From Asterias amurensis (lineage: Eukaryota > Echinodermata > Asteroidea > Forcipulatida > Asteriidae): a stretch of DNA of 64,000 nucleotides. A program made the position numbers and the translations under genes. Of this stretch, positions 43,048 to 54,395 are shown piece after piece; the first letter of the stretch is position 1, and every line of letters starts with the position of its first letter. The notes beneath the pieces were generated by a model, which worked only from the letters and a program-made list of their open reading frames with translations, did no database searches and had not been told where the DNA came from. Location of the stretch: positions 8,388,285 through 8,452,284 of the forward strand of contig NC_092651.1 in the NCBI RefSeq assembly GCF_032118995.1, written 5' to 3'.

Positions 43048-43275
43048 AAGTGCAGATGGGCAGGCCACCTAGCAAGGAGGCATGACAACAGGTGGGCATG
43101 CAAAACAACCAACTGACTCCAAGAAACTGGACAAGAAAAAGAGGGCAAACGAACAAAAGATGGAGAGACGAACTAAGTATACAGGGGCACTGCTTGGCAA
43201 CAGAGAGCGCAGGATAGTGTGAGATGGAGAATTGATGAAGAGGCTTTCCTCCTGCAGTGGAGTGAAATAGGCTAA
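43048..43275 (+). pseudogene. Non-LTR retrotransposon C-terminal fragment
   Basis: The + strand gives CRWAGHLARRHDNRWACKTT and then, in another frame, PRNWTRKRGQTNKRWRDEL. This is the W-A-GH-AR, RW, P-R, R-RG, RWRD pattern common at the C-terminus of many invertebrate endonuclease/reverse transcriptase LINEs. Stops and one frameshift make it a relic. Confidence 0.7.
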
Positions 43276-43359
43276 ACCAGTGAGGAATTGACGTTTCTTG
43301 TAAAAATACCAGGAAAGTTTTTAAAGTTTTCTAAGCAAATATACACTGTTTTACTTAAA

Positions 43360-43915
43360 ACTTTCATACTGACTTTGCCCTAACACAAACCTCTAACGCT
43401 TGTTTCAAGGAAACTTCACCAAAAACTCTAACGCTTGTTTCAAGGAAACTTCACCGAAGTCACAAGGGGGTAAGCCTTGCATTTGACCCCTCTACTCAAC
43501 ACTACTGAACAAATACTGACTTCATCCTAACACAAACCTCAAATGCTTGTTTCAAGGAGAACTCATCAAAATCACAAGAGGGTAAGCCTTGCATTTGACC
43601 CCTTTACTCAACGATACTAATTAAATATTGACTTTAATCAAACACAAATCTCAAATGCAAAGAGAATTCATCAAAATCACAAGATAGTAAGCCTTGCATT
43701 TGACTCCTCTACTCAAAGCTACTGAATAAATACTGATTTTATCCTAACACAAACCTCAAATGCTTGTTTTAAGGAGAATTCAGCCAAAATCACAAGAGGG
43801 TAAGCCTTGCATTTGACCCCTCTACTCAACGCTACTGAATAAATACTGACTTTATCCTAACACAAACCTCAAATGCTTGTTTGAAGGAGAATTCAGCCAA
43901 ACATCGTAAGCCTTG
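43360..43915 (+). repeat. Tandem repeat of about 110-122 bp, five units
   Basis: ACTGACTTTATCCTAACACA, AACCTCAAATGCTTGTTTCA, GAGAATTCATCAAAATCACA and GGTAAGCCTTGCATTTGACC recur about five times. Two more copies lie at 46175-46440, beyond the 16-bp array. Confidence 0.87.
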
Positions 43916-45500
43916 AGCTGACTTGGGTATTATTTGGCTTGGGTAGGGGTTGACTTGGGTATGAGTTGACTTGGGTATGAGTTGACTTGGGTATGACTTG
44001 GGTATGAGTTGACTTGGGTATGAGTTGACTTGGGTATGAGTTAACTTGGGTATGAGTTGACTTGGGTAAGAGTTGACTTGGGTAGGAGTTGATTTGGGTA
44101 GGAGTTGACTTGGTTATGAGTTGACTTGGGTATGAATTGACTTGGGTATGAGTTGACTTGGGTATTAGTTGACTTGGGTAAGACTTGGGTATGAGTTGAC
44201 TTGGGTATGAGTTAACTTGGGTATGAGTTGACTTGGGTATGAGTTGACTTTGGTATGAGTTGACCTGGGTATTAGTTGACTTGGGTATGACTTGGGTATG
44301 AGTTGACTTGGGTATGAGTTAACTTGGGTATGAGTTGACTTGGGTATGAGTTGACTTTGGTATGAGTTGACCTGGGTATGAGTTGACTTGGGTATGAGTT
44401 GACTTGGGTATGAGTTGACTTGGGTAAAAGTTGACTTGGGTATGAGTTGACTTGGGTAAGAGTTGACTTGGGTAGGAGTTGATTTGGGTAGGAGTTGACT
44501 TGGTTATGAGTTGACTTGGGTATGACTTGGGTATGAGTTGACTTGGGTATAAGTTGACTTGGGTATGAGTTAACTTGGGTATGAGTTGACTTGGGTAAGA
44601 GTTGACTTGGGTAGGAGTTGATTTGGGTAGGAGTTGACTTGGTTATGAGTTGACTTGGGTATGAATTGACATGGGTATGAGTTGACTTGGGTATTAGTTG
44701 ACTTGGGTATGACTTGGGTATGAGTTGACTTGGGTATGAGTTGACTTGGGTATGAGTTGACTTGGGTAAAAGTTGACTTGGGTATGAGTTGACTTGGGTA
44801 AGAGTTGACTTGGGTAGGAGTTGATTTGGGTAGGAGTTGACTTGGTTATGAGTTGTCTTGGGTATGACTTGGGTATGAGTTGACTTGGGTATGAGTTGAC
44901 TTGGGTATGAGTTAACTTGGGTATGAGTTGACTTGGGTAAGAGTTGACTTGGGTTTGAGGTGACTTTGGTAGGAGTTGACTTTGGTAGGAGTTGACTTGG
45001 GTATTGAGTTGACTTGGGTAGGAGTTGACTTGGGTATCAGTTGACTTGGGTATGACTTGATTATGAGTTGACTTGGGTAAGTTGACTTGGATATGAGTTG
45101 ACTCGGGTATGAGTTGACTTGGGTATGAGTTGACCTGGGTATGAGTTGACTTGGGTATGAGTTGACTTGGGTATCAGTTGACTTGGGTATCAGTTGACTT
45201 GGGTATGACTTGGTTATGAGTTGACTTGGGTACGTTGACTTGGGTATGAGTTAACTGGGTAGGAGTTAACTTGGGTATGAGTTGACTTGGGTATGAGTTG
45301 ACTTGGGTATGAGTTGACTTGGGTATGAGTTGACTTGGGTATCCATTGACTTGGGTATGAGTTGACCTGGGTATGAGTTGACTTGGGTATCCGTTAACTT
45401 GGGTTTGACTTGGGCATGGGCTGACTTGGGTATGAGTTGACTTGGGCATGAGTTGACTTGGGTATGAGTTGACTTGGGTATGCGTTTACTTGGGTATCAG
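43916..45500 (+). repeat. 16-bp minisatellite GAGTTGACTTGGGTAT, about 95-100 copies
   Basis: The 16-bp unit repeats for about 1.58 kb with point variants (TAAGAG, TAGGAG, TTATGAG). A longer block of variants (TATGAG, TAAGAG, TAGGAG, GATTTGGG, TTATGAG) recurs near 44050, 44440, 44590 and 44790, so there is a higher-order repeat. Minus-strand frames (YPSQLIPKSTHTQVN) are a by-product. Confidence 0.93.
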
Positions 45501-45504
45501 TTTG

Positions 45505-45580
45505 CAGAGAAGCAAACTCTTCGTCAAAAACAAATTTTGATGCCGTCACACAGACTTTCTCCTGCATTTTGATAAAGATG
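45505..45580 (-). repeat. 66-bp satellite monomer
   Basis: GAGAAGCAAACTCTTCGTCA, then GATGCCGTCACACAGACTTT and CTCCTGCATTTTG directly follow the 16-bp array. Confidence 0.75.
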
Positions 45581-45884
45581 GACATATGTAAAAGTTAATA
45601 GACAACTTTTCATGAGGGTGTTTGGGTGCAGTTTCAGATGTTACAAGCAAGGCAGTTGCAAGCAGTTTGAGAAATCAAGTTTTAATGATAAAACGAAGAA
45701 GACCACATACCTTGCTAAAGTGCTTGTGTTTTTTTGTTCTAGATGTTCTATCCTTTGAGGAGGTGCAATCAAGGTCTATTTAATTAGTTGCTTGCAGAGT
45801 CCACTGGTTTACCAAGCAGTTACAAGTCCATGGTTCAAATTATTTGAAGCTGTCTCATCTGCAAAAATATTAAAACAACATTCA

Positions 45885-46055
45885 TAAATACCTCAGACAG
45901 TTTCGCTATTCCTATTGGTGGAGAGCGCGTCACAAAGGTGTGTATAAACCTTTGTTTATGACCAGTAAAAAGTGTTGTTAAAATTATTAAGAACCAGGCC
46001 TCGTTGGGATTAAACCACTAGTTGAAAACCTCTTCACCACACGTTGATTCCCTTG
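45885..46055. mobile_element. Internally deleted copy of the 17.9-18.4 kb fold-back element
   Basis: In reverse orientation, CATAAATACCTCAGACAG and ATTGGTGGAGAGCG match the right end, and AAGAACCAGGCCTCG..GGATTAAACCACTAGTTGAA the left end, of 17878-18370. The middle is missing. Confidence 0.7.
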
Positions 46056-46174
46056 TGTACAATTAGAATGGTGATTTGGTTTTTGGTACATCCAAGGTAT
46101 GAAGATGTTATATTTAGAAACCTCAGACATGTGAAATCAGAATGTTTGAATTGGAAATCATTTTTACCTGCAGA

Positions 46175-46440
46175 AACTTTACCCTTACACAAACCTTCAA
46201 TGCTTGTTTCAAGAAGAATTCAGCAAAATCACAAGGGGGTAAACCTTGCATTTGATCCCTTTACTCAACGCTACTGAATAAATACTGACTTTATCCTAAC
46301 ACAAACCTCAAACGCTTGTTTCAAGGAGAATTCATCAAAATCACAAGGAGGTAAGCCTTGCATTTGACCCCTCTACTCTACGCTACTGAACAAATACTGA
46401 ATTTATCCTAACATAAACTTCAAATCCTTGTTACAAAAGT
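46175..46440 (+). repeat. Two further units of the 43.4-kb repeat
   Basis: CACAAACCTTCAATGCTTGT, CAAGGGGGTAAACCTTGC and CTACTGAATAAATACTGAC match 43370-43910. Confidence 0.82.
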
Positions 46441-46503
46441 AAGAAAAAAATTGTGCCATCACACAGACTTTCTCCTGCATTTCAAAGAAAGTTGGACTGA
46501 CCA

Positions 46504-46752
46504 GGGCTTAGTTTCATGGCTCTGCATACCGCCGAATTCTGCGCTTCAATCACCATTTTCCGCTTATGCAAATGCCAAATTTCTGCGACGCCAATGAAGC
46601 GTAGAATTTCTAGTAACATGGAGGAGTACGCATGAGCACAAGCAACAATTCCCCAATAACCAGTGAAATACATTTAAAGTAAGCACAGAATTCACTGCTT
46701 CTGCAAGCACTGATTCCTTGCCAACAATAAGCAGAGCCATTAAATTGGGCCC
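46504..46752. mobile_element. GGGCCCAATTTC-type MITE, diverged
   Basis: GGGCTTAGTTTCATGGCTCT and AGAGCCATTAAATTGGGCCC are inverted ends around 249 bp. The interior pairs TTCTGCGCTTCAATCACC against sequence near 46590-46610 (GCGTAGAATT). Confidence 0.65.
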
Positions 46753-47669
46753 GGGCTTATTTTGTATGTAACAAGCAAGGCAGTTGCAGGTGGTTTGAGA
46801 ACTAAGCTTTTGTAAATAAGAAGAAGATGACAACATACCTTGCTAAGTTTTTTTATATAGATGTTTTATGCTTAAGTAGCTACAATCAATGTCTGTTTAA
46901 ATGATTGCAAAGTCAACTGGTTCATCAAGCAGTTACTGGTCGATGGTTCAAACTATTTTAACCTGCCTCATCTGCAACAAATTGAAACAACACTTATTGT
47001 ATGATCTGAGGATATATAACAAACAAAAATCAGATTGCTTGAATTTGAAACAAGTTTTTAACTTGCAAAAACTTTCTCCAGACTTTGGAGAGTGCAAGCT
47101 CTACATCAATAAGAACAAAATTGTGCCGTCATACAGACCTTCTCCTTAATTTGGAGAGACATAAATTCTAAATCAAAAAGAATAATCTGTGCCGTCATAC
47201 AGACTTTCTCCTGAGTTTTGAGAGACACAAACTCTACATCAATATGAAAAGTTTGTGTCATCATACAGACTTTCTCCTGCATTTAGAAGAAAGTTGGACT
47301 GACCAACCTTATATTGTGTTCCCATGTGTAAAAGTTAAGATACAACTTGTCACACTTTGAGGGTAAGTTGCAAGCTGTTTTAGAGCTAAACTTTTGTTGA
47401 AAAAAAGGAAAGATGCCACATACCTTGCTAAGTTGCTTGTTTTATAGATGTTCTGTCCTTAAGTAGATACAATCAATGTCTGGTTAATTAGATGCTTGTA
47501 GACTCCACTGGTTTTACCAAACAGTTACAGGTTGAAGGTTGAAACTATACATCTGCAATAAATCAAAACATCATTTACAATTAACTTGGTGCTTTTTTTT
47601 ATTATAAAGTTACTGTATGAAGACACATGATCCAAGATTGCTAGAATTGGAAAAAAGTTTAACTTGCAA

Positions 47670-48885
47670 AAAACTTTCTCTTGAGCTCAGAGAGACTTAA
47701 ACTCAACATCAATAAAACAAATATGTGTCGTCATAAAGACTTTCTCATGAGTTTTAAGAGATGCAAACTCTTTAAAGAAAAATCTGTGTCGTCATAAAGA
47801 CTTTCTCATGAGTTTGGAGAGATGCAAACTCTTTAAATAAAAATCTGTGCCGTCATAAAGACTTTCTCCTGAGTTTGCAAACTTGTTCCCAATGTTCACA
47901 TTTCTACACATATTCAACATTTTAAAATGTTGGTTTTTACTTACCTCATACAAGGAGAGATTGATGCAATCCCAAACATCTTCTGATGAATTAGGTTCTC
48001 CTCCATGATGGGTACTACTCTTCATTCAGTCAATAATCTGCAAACAAAATAGGAAACACTGTCGCTAAACTTTCATCAGTTTATAGAGAGTCAAAGTGTT
48101 AATTCATGAAAAAAATCTTTGCCGTCACACAGACTTTCTCCTGAGTTTGGAGAGATATGCAAACCTTTTAATTTATAAGAAAAATCTGTGCCGTCATACA
48201 GACTTTCTCCTGAGTTTGGAGAGATGCAAACTCTTTAAAGAAAAATCTGTGCCGTCATACAGACTTTGTTCTGAGTTTGGAGAGATACAAACCTCTTAAT
48301 TTATAAGAAAAATCCGTGCCGTCACACAGACTTTCTACTGAGTTTTGAGAGATGCAAACTCTTTAAAGAAAAATCTGTGCCATCACACAGACTTTCTACT
48401 GAGTTTTGAGAGATGCAAACTCTACATCAATTATCAACATCTGTGCCATCATACAAATTTTCTGCTGAATTTCAAGAGACACTAACTCTACATCAACAAG
48501 AAATATCTATGCGGTCAAACTGACTTTCCTCCGAGTTTTATTTGGAGGGATGCAAACTCTACATTACAAGAAAAAATTGTTGCAACCTAGACACTTTCTC
48601 CTGAGTTTGGAAAGACGCAAACTCTTCATAAATAAAAAAAATCTGTGCCGTCATAGAGACTTTCTCCTGAGTTTGGAGAGATGCAAACTCTACATCAATA
48701 AAAAAAATCTGTGCCGTCCGCATACAGACGTTCTCCTGAGTAAGGAGAAACGAAAACTCTACATCAATAAGAAAAATCTGTGCCGTCATACAGACTTACT
48801 CAGGAGTTTGGAGGGACGCAAACTCTACACCAGTAAGAAAAATCTGTGCCGTCATGCAGACTTACTCAGGAGTTAGTTTCTAAAG
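47670..48885 (-). repeat. 66-bp satellite, second large cluster, opposite orientation
   Basis: Monomers read AAAAATCTGTGCCGTCATAC, AGACTTTCTCCTGAGTTTGG and AGAGATGCAAACTCTACATC, the reverse complement of the 28-kb unit. Regular arrays run at 47670-47880 and 48060-48880, about 15 monomers in all. The 22-codon period keeps frames open on both strands (NLCRHTDFLLSLERCKLY on +). Confidence 0.9.
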
Positions 48886-49034
48886 TTATCCCCACTTGTG
48901 TAAAGAGACTTTCTTATTGGGTTCTTCATCAAATCATGTATACAACTTGGTCCACCCTCCTCATGCTTTTTAAATGTTGTGCCACGTGACAAAAAACACA
49001 AAATTGGCAAACAAATGGATCCAACGACAATCCC

Positions 49035-49335
49035 ATTTCCCCCTGGTGTTTCTGATCAGCGGAGTGTGGGTTCGAATCCTGGTGGTGAAGCTTGGGTACT
49101 TGAGCAAAAACACTTAACCATGAGCTCTCCCCACACAGGGGTAAATGGCACCTGCGAGGGCAGAGATGGTTCTTGTGATTGATAGCTTAGTACGCAACAT
49201 ATTTGGCAGTAGGGGCTGTATACTCCCAAGGGAGCTTAAGGAATGATTTAAGGCCCGGTAACCAAGGGTAAGTGCTTTGAGACGTCATTCGATGTATAAG
49301 GCACTATATTCAAACCGACTATTATTATTAGTAAA
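49035..49335 (+). mobile_element. tRNA-derived SINE with ATT tail
   Basis: A head with a perfect RNA polymerase III B box (GGTTCGAATCC at 49069-49079) follows GTTTCTGATCAGCGGAGTG. The body includes TGTATACTCCCAAGGGAGCT and AAGTGCTTTGAGACGTCA, and the tail is ATTATTATTA at 49320-49331. The A box is not clear. Same family as 55155-55440. Confidence 0.8.
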
Positions 49336-50205
49336 AAAGAAGACAACTATCAACTCACCAGTATTAGTTTTGCCATGTTTCTGGCCACAAAACTGTCCAC
49401 CCGAATGTACAAGAAACGCCTAAACAGAAATCGATTGAAACGGGAGGTCTTTGTCATCCATTTTCTTGTAGTAAAATGGCGACCAATTGGTGCCCGACAC
49501 CCAGTTGCCTTTCAGTGTATCAGGCCACACTCTGATGTACTGTCTTCACCGCGACGTGAGGATGTCGCTTTAGCAGTGGCTATATATGAATTAGTAAATA
49601 ACAAAGTATTGTTTTATTTCAAGTTTTGAGGTGGGGAGGAGTTACAACTGTTAAGGGGTCTATGACAAATTTGGTGGTTTAACCTCCTTTATGTCGAAAC
49701 GATTATTTTTTAATGATTTATTTAATTAAAAGTCACGGAGCAGGGCTTCACACAAGATGATGGGTTTGGGGCGCTTTTGAAGATCAAGTTATTATGCCGC
49801 ACATTGTTGATTTTGTATGATCTTAATAAGAAAACAGACAAGTTTGTTGAGATGTTGAGCAGGAGACCTACAAGATCGGTAACCTATAATGAGATTCAAT
49901 CCGATAACAAGCGTTTCAATTTACCATAAAACTTTACAAATTCACTTTTTTAAACCTCAAAGAACAATACTAACAATGCAGTTTGTGAAAGTGCAAACAA
50001 ACTTCTCTATAACTATAGCCAGAAACTTTTTAAAATAATTTTGTTCAATGCAATTGAAATTTAGCCTCTTCAGCAGGACAGGAAAATACCACATTGTTCA
50101 AAATGTTGACAAAATTTGTAAACGAAAATCCTTTTCAAGCCTATATAATTCTTTAGAAAACAAAATGCTCAACTCACCACTGTACTTCTTTGACTAGTTT
50201 AACCT
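49336..50205. other. No gene supported
   Basis: A frame at 49375-49629 gives an ordinary-looking 84-residue stretch but no family resemblance. The rest is AT-rich with an ATA microsatellite at 50209-50220. Confidence 0.4.
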
Positions 50206-50400
50206 AATAATAATAATAATTGTGGCTTCTTATATAGCACAGATGCCCGTCACTCAGTGACGCTCCTGGCGCTGTAACATACAGTATTTCCTGCCAGATG
50301 TGGGACTACGTTTGAATTATGAAACCTAATTTTGATAGCACCATGTAATGCTTTACAAGGTGCTGTGGTGCAATTTGCTACCTAGGTCACTGTGGCTGAA
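50206..50400 (-). mobile_element. SINE 3' part with ATT tail
   Basis: On the minus strand it ends in ATTATTATT after GCTATATAAGAAGCCACAA, with CAGCGCCAGGAGCGTCACTG upstream. The word GCACCATGTAATG..AAGGTGCTGTGGT recurs at 52690-52720, where the SINE array begins. Confidence 0.6.
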
Positions 50401-50654
50401 ATCTCAAATTTGATAGAGAAAAAACTTCAAACTTGTAAAATTTGTACATTATTGTTATCGCATACCAACCATCGCCCTCCTCTTTGGCTACATGAATGAT
50501 CAAATTATTATACTGTAGTTCTGTCTCAAGGGATGAAACTTCTTTGAAGGGGATGAAGGGAAAGTCCACTCCAAAGAAATAAATGCATAAAGAAAAGAAA
50601 AAGGGGAGGGGTTGATTAGTCATTAAATATGCATGATATATTTCCCAAAAGGGT

Positions 50655-51865
50655 AGAGTTGGAATGGATTTTCATAAGGGGGGGGGGAGGAGGAAGGGCG
50701 CGTGGATTTTCGCTTTGGAGCGGGAGGCATGGATTTTCATAAGGGGGAAGGAGGAAGGGCGCATGGATTTTCGCTTGGGAGCGGGGCGCATGGATTTTCG
50801 CTTGGGAGCGGAAGAGGGGCGCATGGATTTTCATAAAGGGGGGAAGGAGGAAGGGCGCATGGATTTTCGCTTGGGAGCGGCGCGTAGATTTTCGCATGGG
50901 AGCGGCGCAAAGATTTTCGCTTGGAAGCAGGAGAGGGGCGCATAGATTGTCATAAGGGGGAAGGAAGAAGGGCGCAAGGATTTTCATAAGGGGGGGAAGG
51001 AGGAAGGGCGCATGGATTTTCGTTTGGGAGCGGGGCGCATGGATTTTCATAAGGGGGGGGGGAAGGAGGAAGGGGGCATGGATTTTTGCTTGGGAGCGGG
51101 AGGCATGGATTTTCATAAGGGGGAAGGAGGAAGGGCGCATGGATTTTCATAAGGGGGGGGGAAGGAGGAAGGGCGCATGGATTTTCGCTTTGGAGCGGGA
51201 GGCATGGATTTTCATAAGGGGGAAGGAGGAAGGGCGCATGGATTTTCGTTTGGGAGCGGGGCGCATGGATTTTCATAAGGGGGGGGGGAAGGAGGAAGGG
51301 GGCATGGACTTTCATAAGGAGGGAAGGGAGAAGGGCGCATGGATTTTCGCTTTGGAGCGGGAGGCATGGATTTTCATAAGGGGGAAGGAGGACGGGCGCA
51401 TGGATTTTCGCTTGGGAGCGGGGCGCATGGATTTTCGCTTGGGAGCGGAAGAGGGGCGCATGGATTTTCATAAAGGGGGGAAGGAGGAAGGGCGCATGGA
51501 TTTTCGCTTGGGAGCGGCGCGTAGATTTTCGCATGGGAGCGGCGCAAAGATTTTCGCTTGGAAGCAGGAGAGGGGCGCATAGATTGTCATAAGGGGGAAG
51601 GAAGAAGGGCGCATGGATTTTCGCTTGGGAGCGGGAGAGGTGCACATGGATATTCGCTTGGGAGGGGGGCGCATGGATTTTCCTTTGGGAGCGGGAGAGG
51701 GGCGCATGGATTTTCCCTTGGGAGCAAGAGAGGGGCGCATGGGTTTTCCCTTGGGAGCGGGAGAGGGTCGCATGGATTTTCCCTTGGGAGCGGGAGAGGG
51801 GCGCATGGATTTTCCCTTGGGAGGGGGAGAGGGGCGTATGGATTTTCACAGTGGTTTTTGTCAAC
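50655..51865. repeat. G-rich minisatellite (GGGCGCATGGATTTTCGCTTGGGAGC), open on both strands
   Basis: Alternating blocks GCATGGATTTTCATAAGGGG, GAAGGAGGAAGGGCGCATGG and TTTTCGCTTGGGAGCGG, 27-36 bp each, run for 1.2 kb. A block of about 280 bp (50664-50945) recurs at about 51320-51600. Frames stay open over long distances on both strands, the longest being 304 codons on minus (51864-50950, repeating KIHAPLSRSQG). This follows from repeat length and stop-poor composition; I do not call it a gene. Confidence 0.85.
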
Positions 51866-52680
51866 GTTGGGGAGGGGAGGGCCCTCTGTCTTTAGCCCAT
51901 ATCCCTTTAGGTTGTATCTGGCAGGAAACAAACTGTTGCAATCAGTGTGACTGATAAGATTAAACCTGCTTCTCTTTACGTTAACACAACTTCAGATTAG
52001 CACAAGTGGGCACGCCCTCTATTGAACTTCTCCGGGACCCTTTATAGATGGTATGGTTATTAGAGTGGAGACAGCAAAGGAGAACTGAAAGGAGCAGCGA
52101 TTGAAAGAGATCTGCAGCCTATCTCGCAATAGAATGAGTAACCCGTCCTAACTTAGGATGGGATGGGAACTGAACTCGTCTTTAGTCCTAAGATAATCCT
52201 AATTAGGAAGAGTTTGGTGAAGTCACAGCAGGTGAAGGCTGTGACTCCAGGAGTGCACCCCCATTACAATTTGAGGATGAGGAGGACACAGACGCAAGTC
52301 TTTGCCGAATAATGATGATGATGGATCCTAAATACAAGTGAGGGGAAGTGTAGTGCTTTAATTGGGCATGTCACTATTTTTCCTTGAGCCATCGAACTAA
52401 TAGGACAAAACTCCAGATAAACACCCTGAAAATAACGACAAATAAACAAAAAACTAAAATAAAATACTGGCCCTTTGTTTTTTATTCAACAGATTCAGTT
52501 CTACAACAATCTTTGAAAAGGTAAAAAGTGCCACACAAAATATTTCTTCAGCACAGGATGAATTGCTTGCCATTAGCAAGCCAAACTACTTCCCTCGGCT
52601 TCGCCTCAGGAACTAGTTTGTCAACTTCCAATACATCGGGAGCTAATATCGACTAGTCACCCTCAAACCATATTATATTT
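51866..52680. other. No gene seen
   Basis: A decayed inverted-repeat relic is suggested by CCGTCCTAACTTAGGATGG and AGTCCTAAG..TCCTAATTAGGA at 52144-52207. Otherwise plain sequence. Confidence 0.4.
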
Positions 52681-54395
52681 GAATAATAGCACCATGAAAT
52701 GGTTAACAAGATGCTGTGGTACAATATGCTGGTAATCAGACCAGGAACACCAAAGGGGGTCCATTCTCTTTAAGAAAGGGGCACTGGGTTATTTTATGTG
52801 CATTACACAACACAAAGGACCTTCAGCTTTTACGCTCCATCCGAATGATGCAGTAATAATGGTTAAGTGTCTTGGTTAAAAACACAGTTGTCACAACTGG
52901 GACTCGTATGCAACAATTATATTGAAGTGTCTTGCTCAGGGACACAAGTGTCATGACTGGGACTCGAACCCACACTCTACTGATCAGAAACACCAGAGCT
53001 TGAGTCCAGTTATCTTATTCGCATTAAACAACAGGCAGGACTGACGGCTTTACATCCATGCAACAATTATATAGAAGTGTCTTGCTCAGGGACACAAGTG
53101 TCATGACTGGGACTCGAACCCACACTCTACAGATCAGAAACACCAGAGCTTGAGTCCAGTTATCTTATTCGCATTAAACAACAGGCAGGACTGACGGCTT
53201 TACATCCATGCAACAATTATATAGAAGTGTCTTGCTCAGGGACACAAGTGTCATGACTGGGACTCGAACCCACACTCTACAGATCAGAAACACCAGAGCT
53301 TGAGTCCAGTTATCTTATTCGCATTAAACAACGGGCAGGACTGACGGCTTTACATCCATGCAACAATTATATAGAAGTGTCTTGCTCAGGGACACAAGTG
53401 TCATGACTGGGACTCGAACCCACACTCTACAGATCAGAAACACCAGAGCTTGAGTCCAGTTATCTTATTCGCATTAAACAACAGGCAGGACTGACGGCTT
53501 TACATCCATGCAACAATTATATAGAAGTGTCTTGCTCAGGGACACAAGTGTCATGACTGGGACTCGAACCCACACTCTACAGATCAGAAACACCAGAGCT
53601 TGAGTCCAGTTATCTTATTCGCATTAAACAACAGGCAGGACTGACGGCTTTACATCCATGCAACAATTATATAGAAGTGTCTTGCTCAGGGACACAAGTG
53701 TCATGACTGGGACTCGAACCCACACTCTACAGATCAGAAACACCAGAGCTTGAGTCCAGTTATCTTATTCGCATTAAACAACAGGCAGGACTGACGGCTT
53801 TACATCCATGCAACAATTATATAGAAGTGTCTTGCTCAGGGACACAAGTGTCATGACTGGGACTCGAACCCACACTCTACAGATCAGAAACACCAGAGCT
53901 TGAGTCCAGTTATCTTATTCGCATTAAACAACAGGCAGGACTGACGGCTTTACATCCATGCAACAATTATATAGAAGTGTCTTGCTCAGGGACACAAGTG
54001 TCATGACTGGGACTCGAACCCACACTCTACAGATCAGAAACACCAGAGCTTGAGTCCAGTTATCTTATTCGCATTAAACAACGGGCAGGACTGACGGCTT
54101 TACATCCATGCAACAATTATATAGAAGTGTCTTGCTCAGGGACACAAGTGTCATGACTGGGACTCGAACCCACACTCTACAGATCAGAAACACCAGAGCT
54201 TGAGTCCAGTTATCTTATTCGATTTAAACAACACGCAGGACTGATGGCTTTACATCTATGCAACAATTATATTGAAGTGTCTTGCTCAGGGACACAAGTG
54301 TCATGACTGGGACTCGAACCCACTCTCTACTGATCAGAAACACCAGAGCTTGACGAGACCGTTAATCTCATCCGCTCGGCCTCGACATGATGTCT
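52681..54395 (-). repeat. 150-bp satellite made from a tRNA-derived SINE, ten units
   Basis: CTTGCTCAGGGACACAAGTG occurs at 52931 and then every 150 bases exactly to 54281. Each unit has, on minus, the B box GGTTCGAGTCC and GTTTCTGATC. The right end continues into an otherwise absent tRNA-like 5' head (minus GGCCGAGCGGATGAG, an A box, near 54370-54390). The left end continues into the rest of a SINE body (TTTATGTGCATTACACAACA at 52794). So one SINE copy expanded internally. Central units are nearly identical. Confidence 0.9.

Larger units (their letters stand above)
45581..47580 (-). repeat. Three-copy long repeat interleaved with satellite monomers
   Basis: Three copies share ACATACCTTGCTAA, TAGATGTTCT, ATCAATGTCTG-like, CCACTGGTTTACCAAGCAGT and CTCATCTGCAA, at about 45590-45880, 46770-46990 and 47330-47580. 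Satellite monomers lie between them at 46445-46495 and 47085-47300. This mirrors the 12-14 kb arrangement, though the unit sequence differs. No open frame is conserved among copies. Confidence 0.7.

Noticed and set aside
45590..47580. Possible tandem duplicated exons on minus (TTTGCAG acceptor-like and AAGGTATGTGG donor-like words in three copies)
   Set aside because: The sequence between them has stops in all frames in each copy, so it is treated as a non-coding long repeat.
48096..48876. Open frame with repeating NLCRHTDFLLSLERCKLY, superficially like Cys/His zinc-finger repeats
   Set aside because: The C and H spacing does not fit C2H2 or other finger families, the reverse strand is equally open, and the 66-bp period alone explains it.
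49069..49079. Functional tRNA gene suggested by a perfect B box
   Set aside because: No cloverleaf can be drawn with an acceptor stem and anticodon arm; the downstream body and ATT tail mark a SINE.
50950..51864. 304-codon minus-strand frame
   Set aside because: It is a read-through of a G-rich minisatellite with other long frames on both strands. No start context, splice signals or family match.
52931..54300. CRISPR-like regular array (150-bp period)
   Set aside because: Eukaryotic context, no short repeat/unique spacer alternation, and units are SINE-derived along their whole length.
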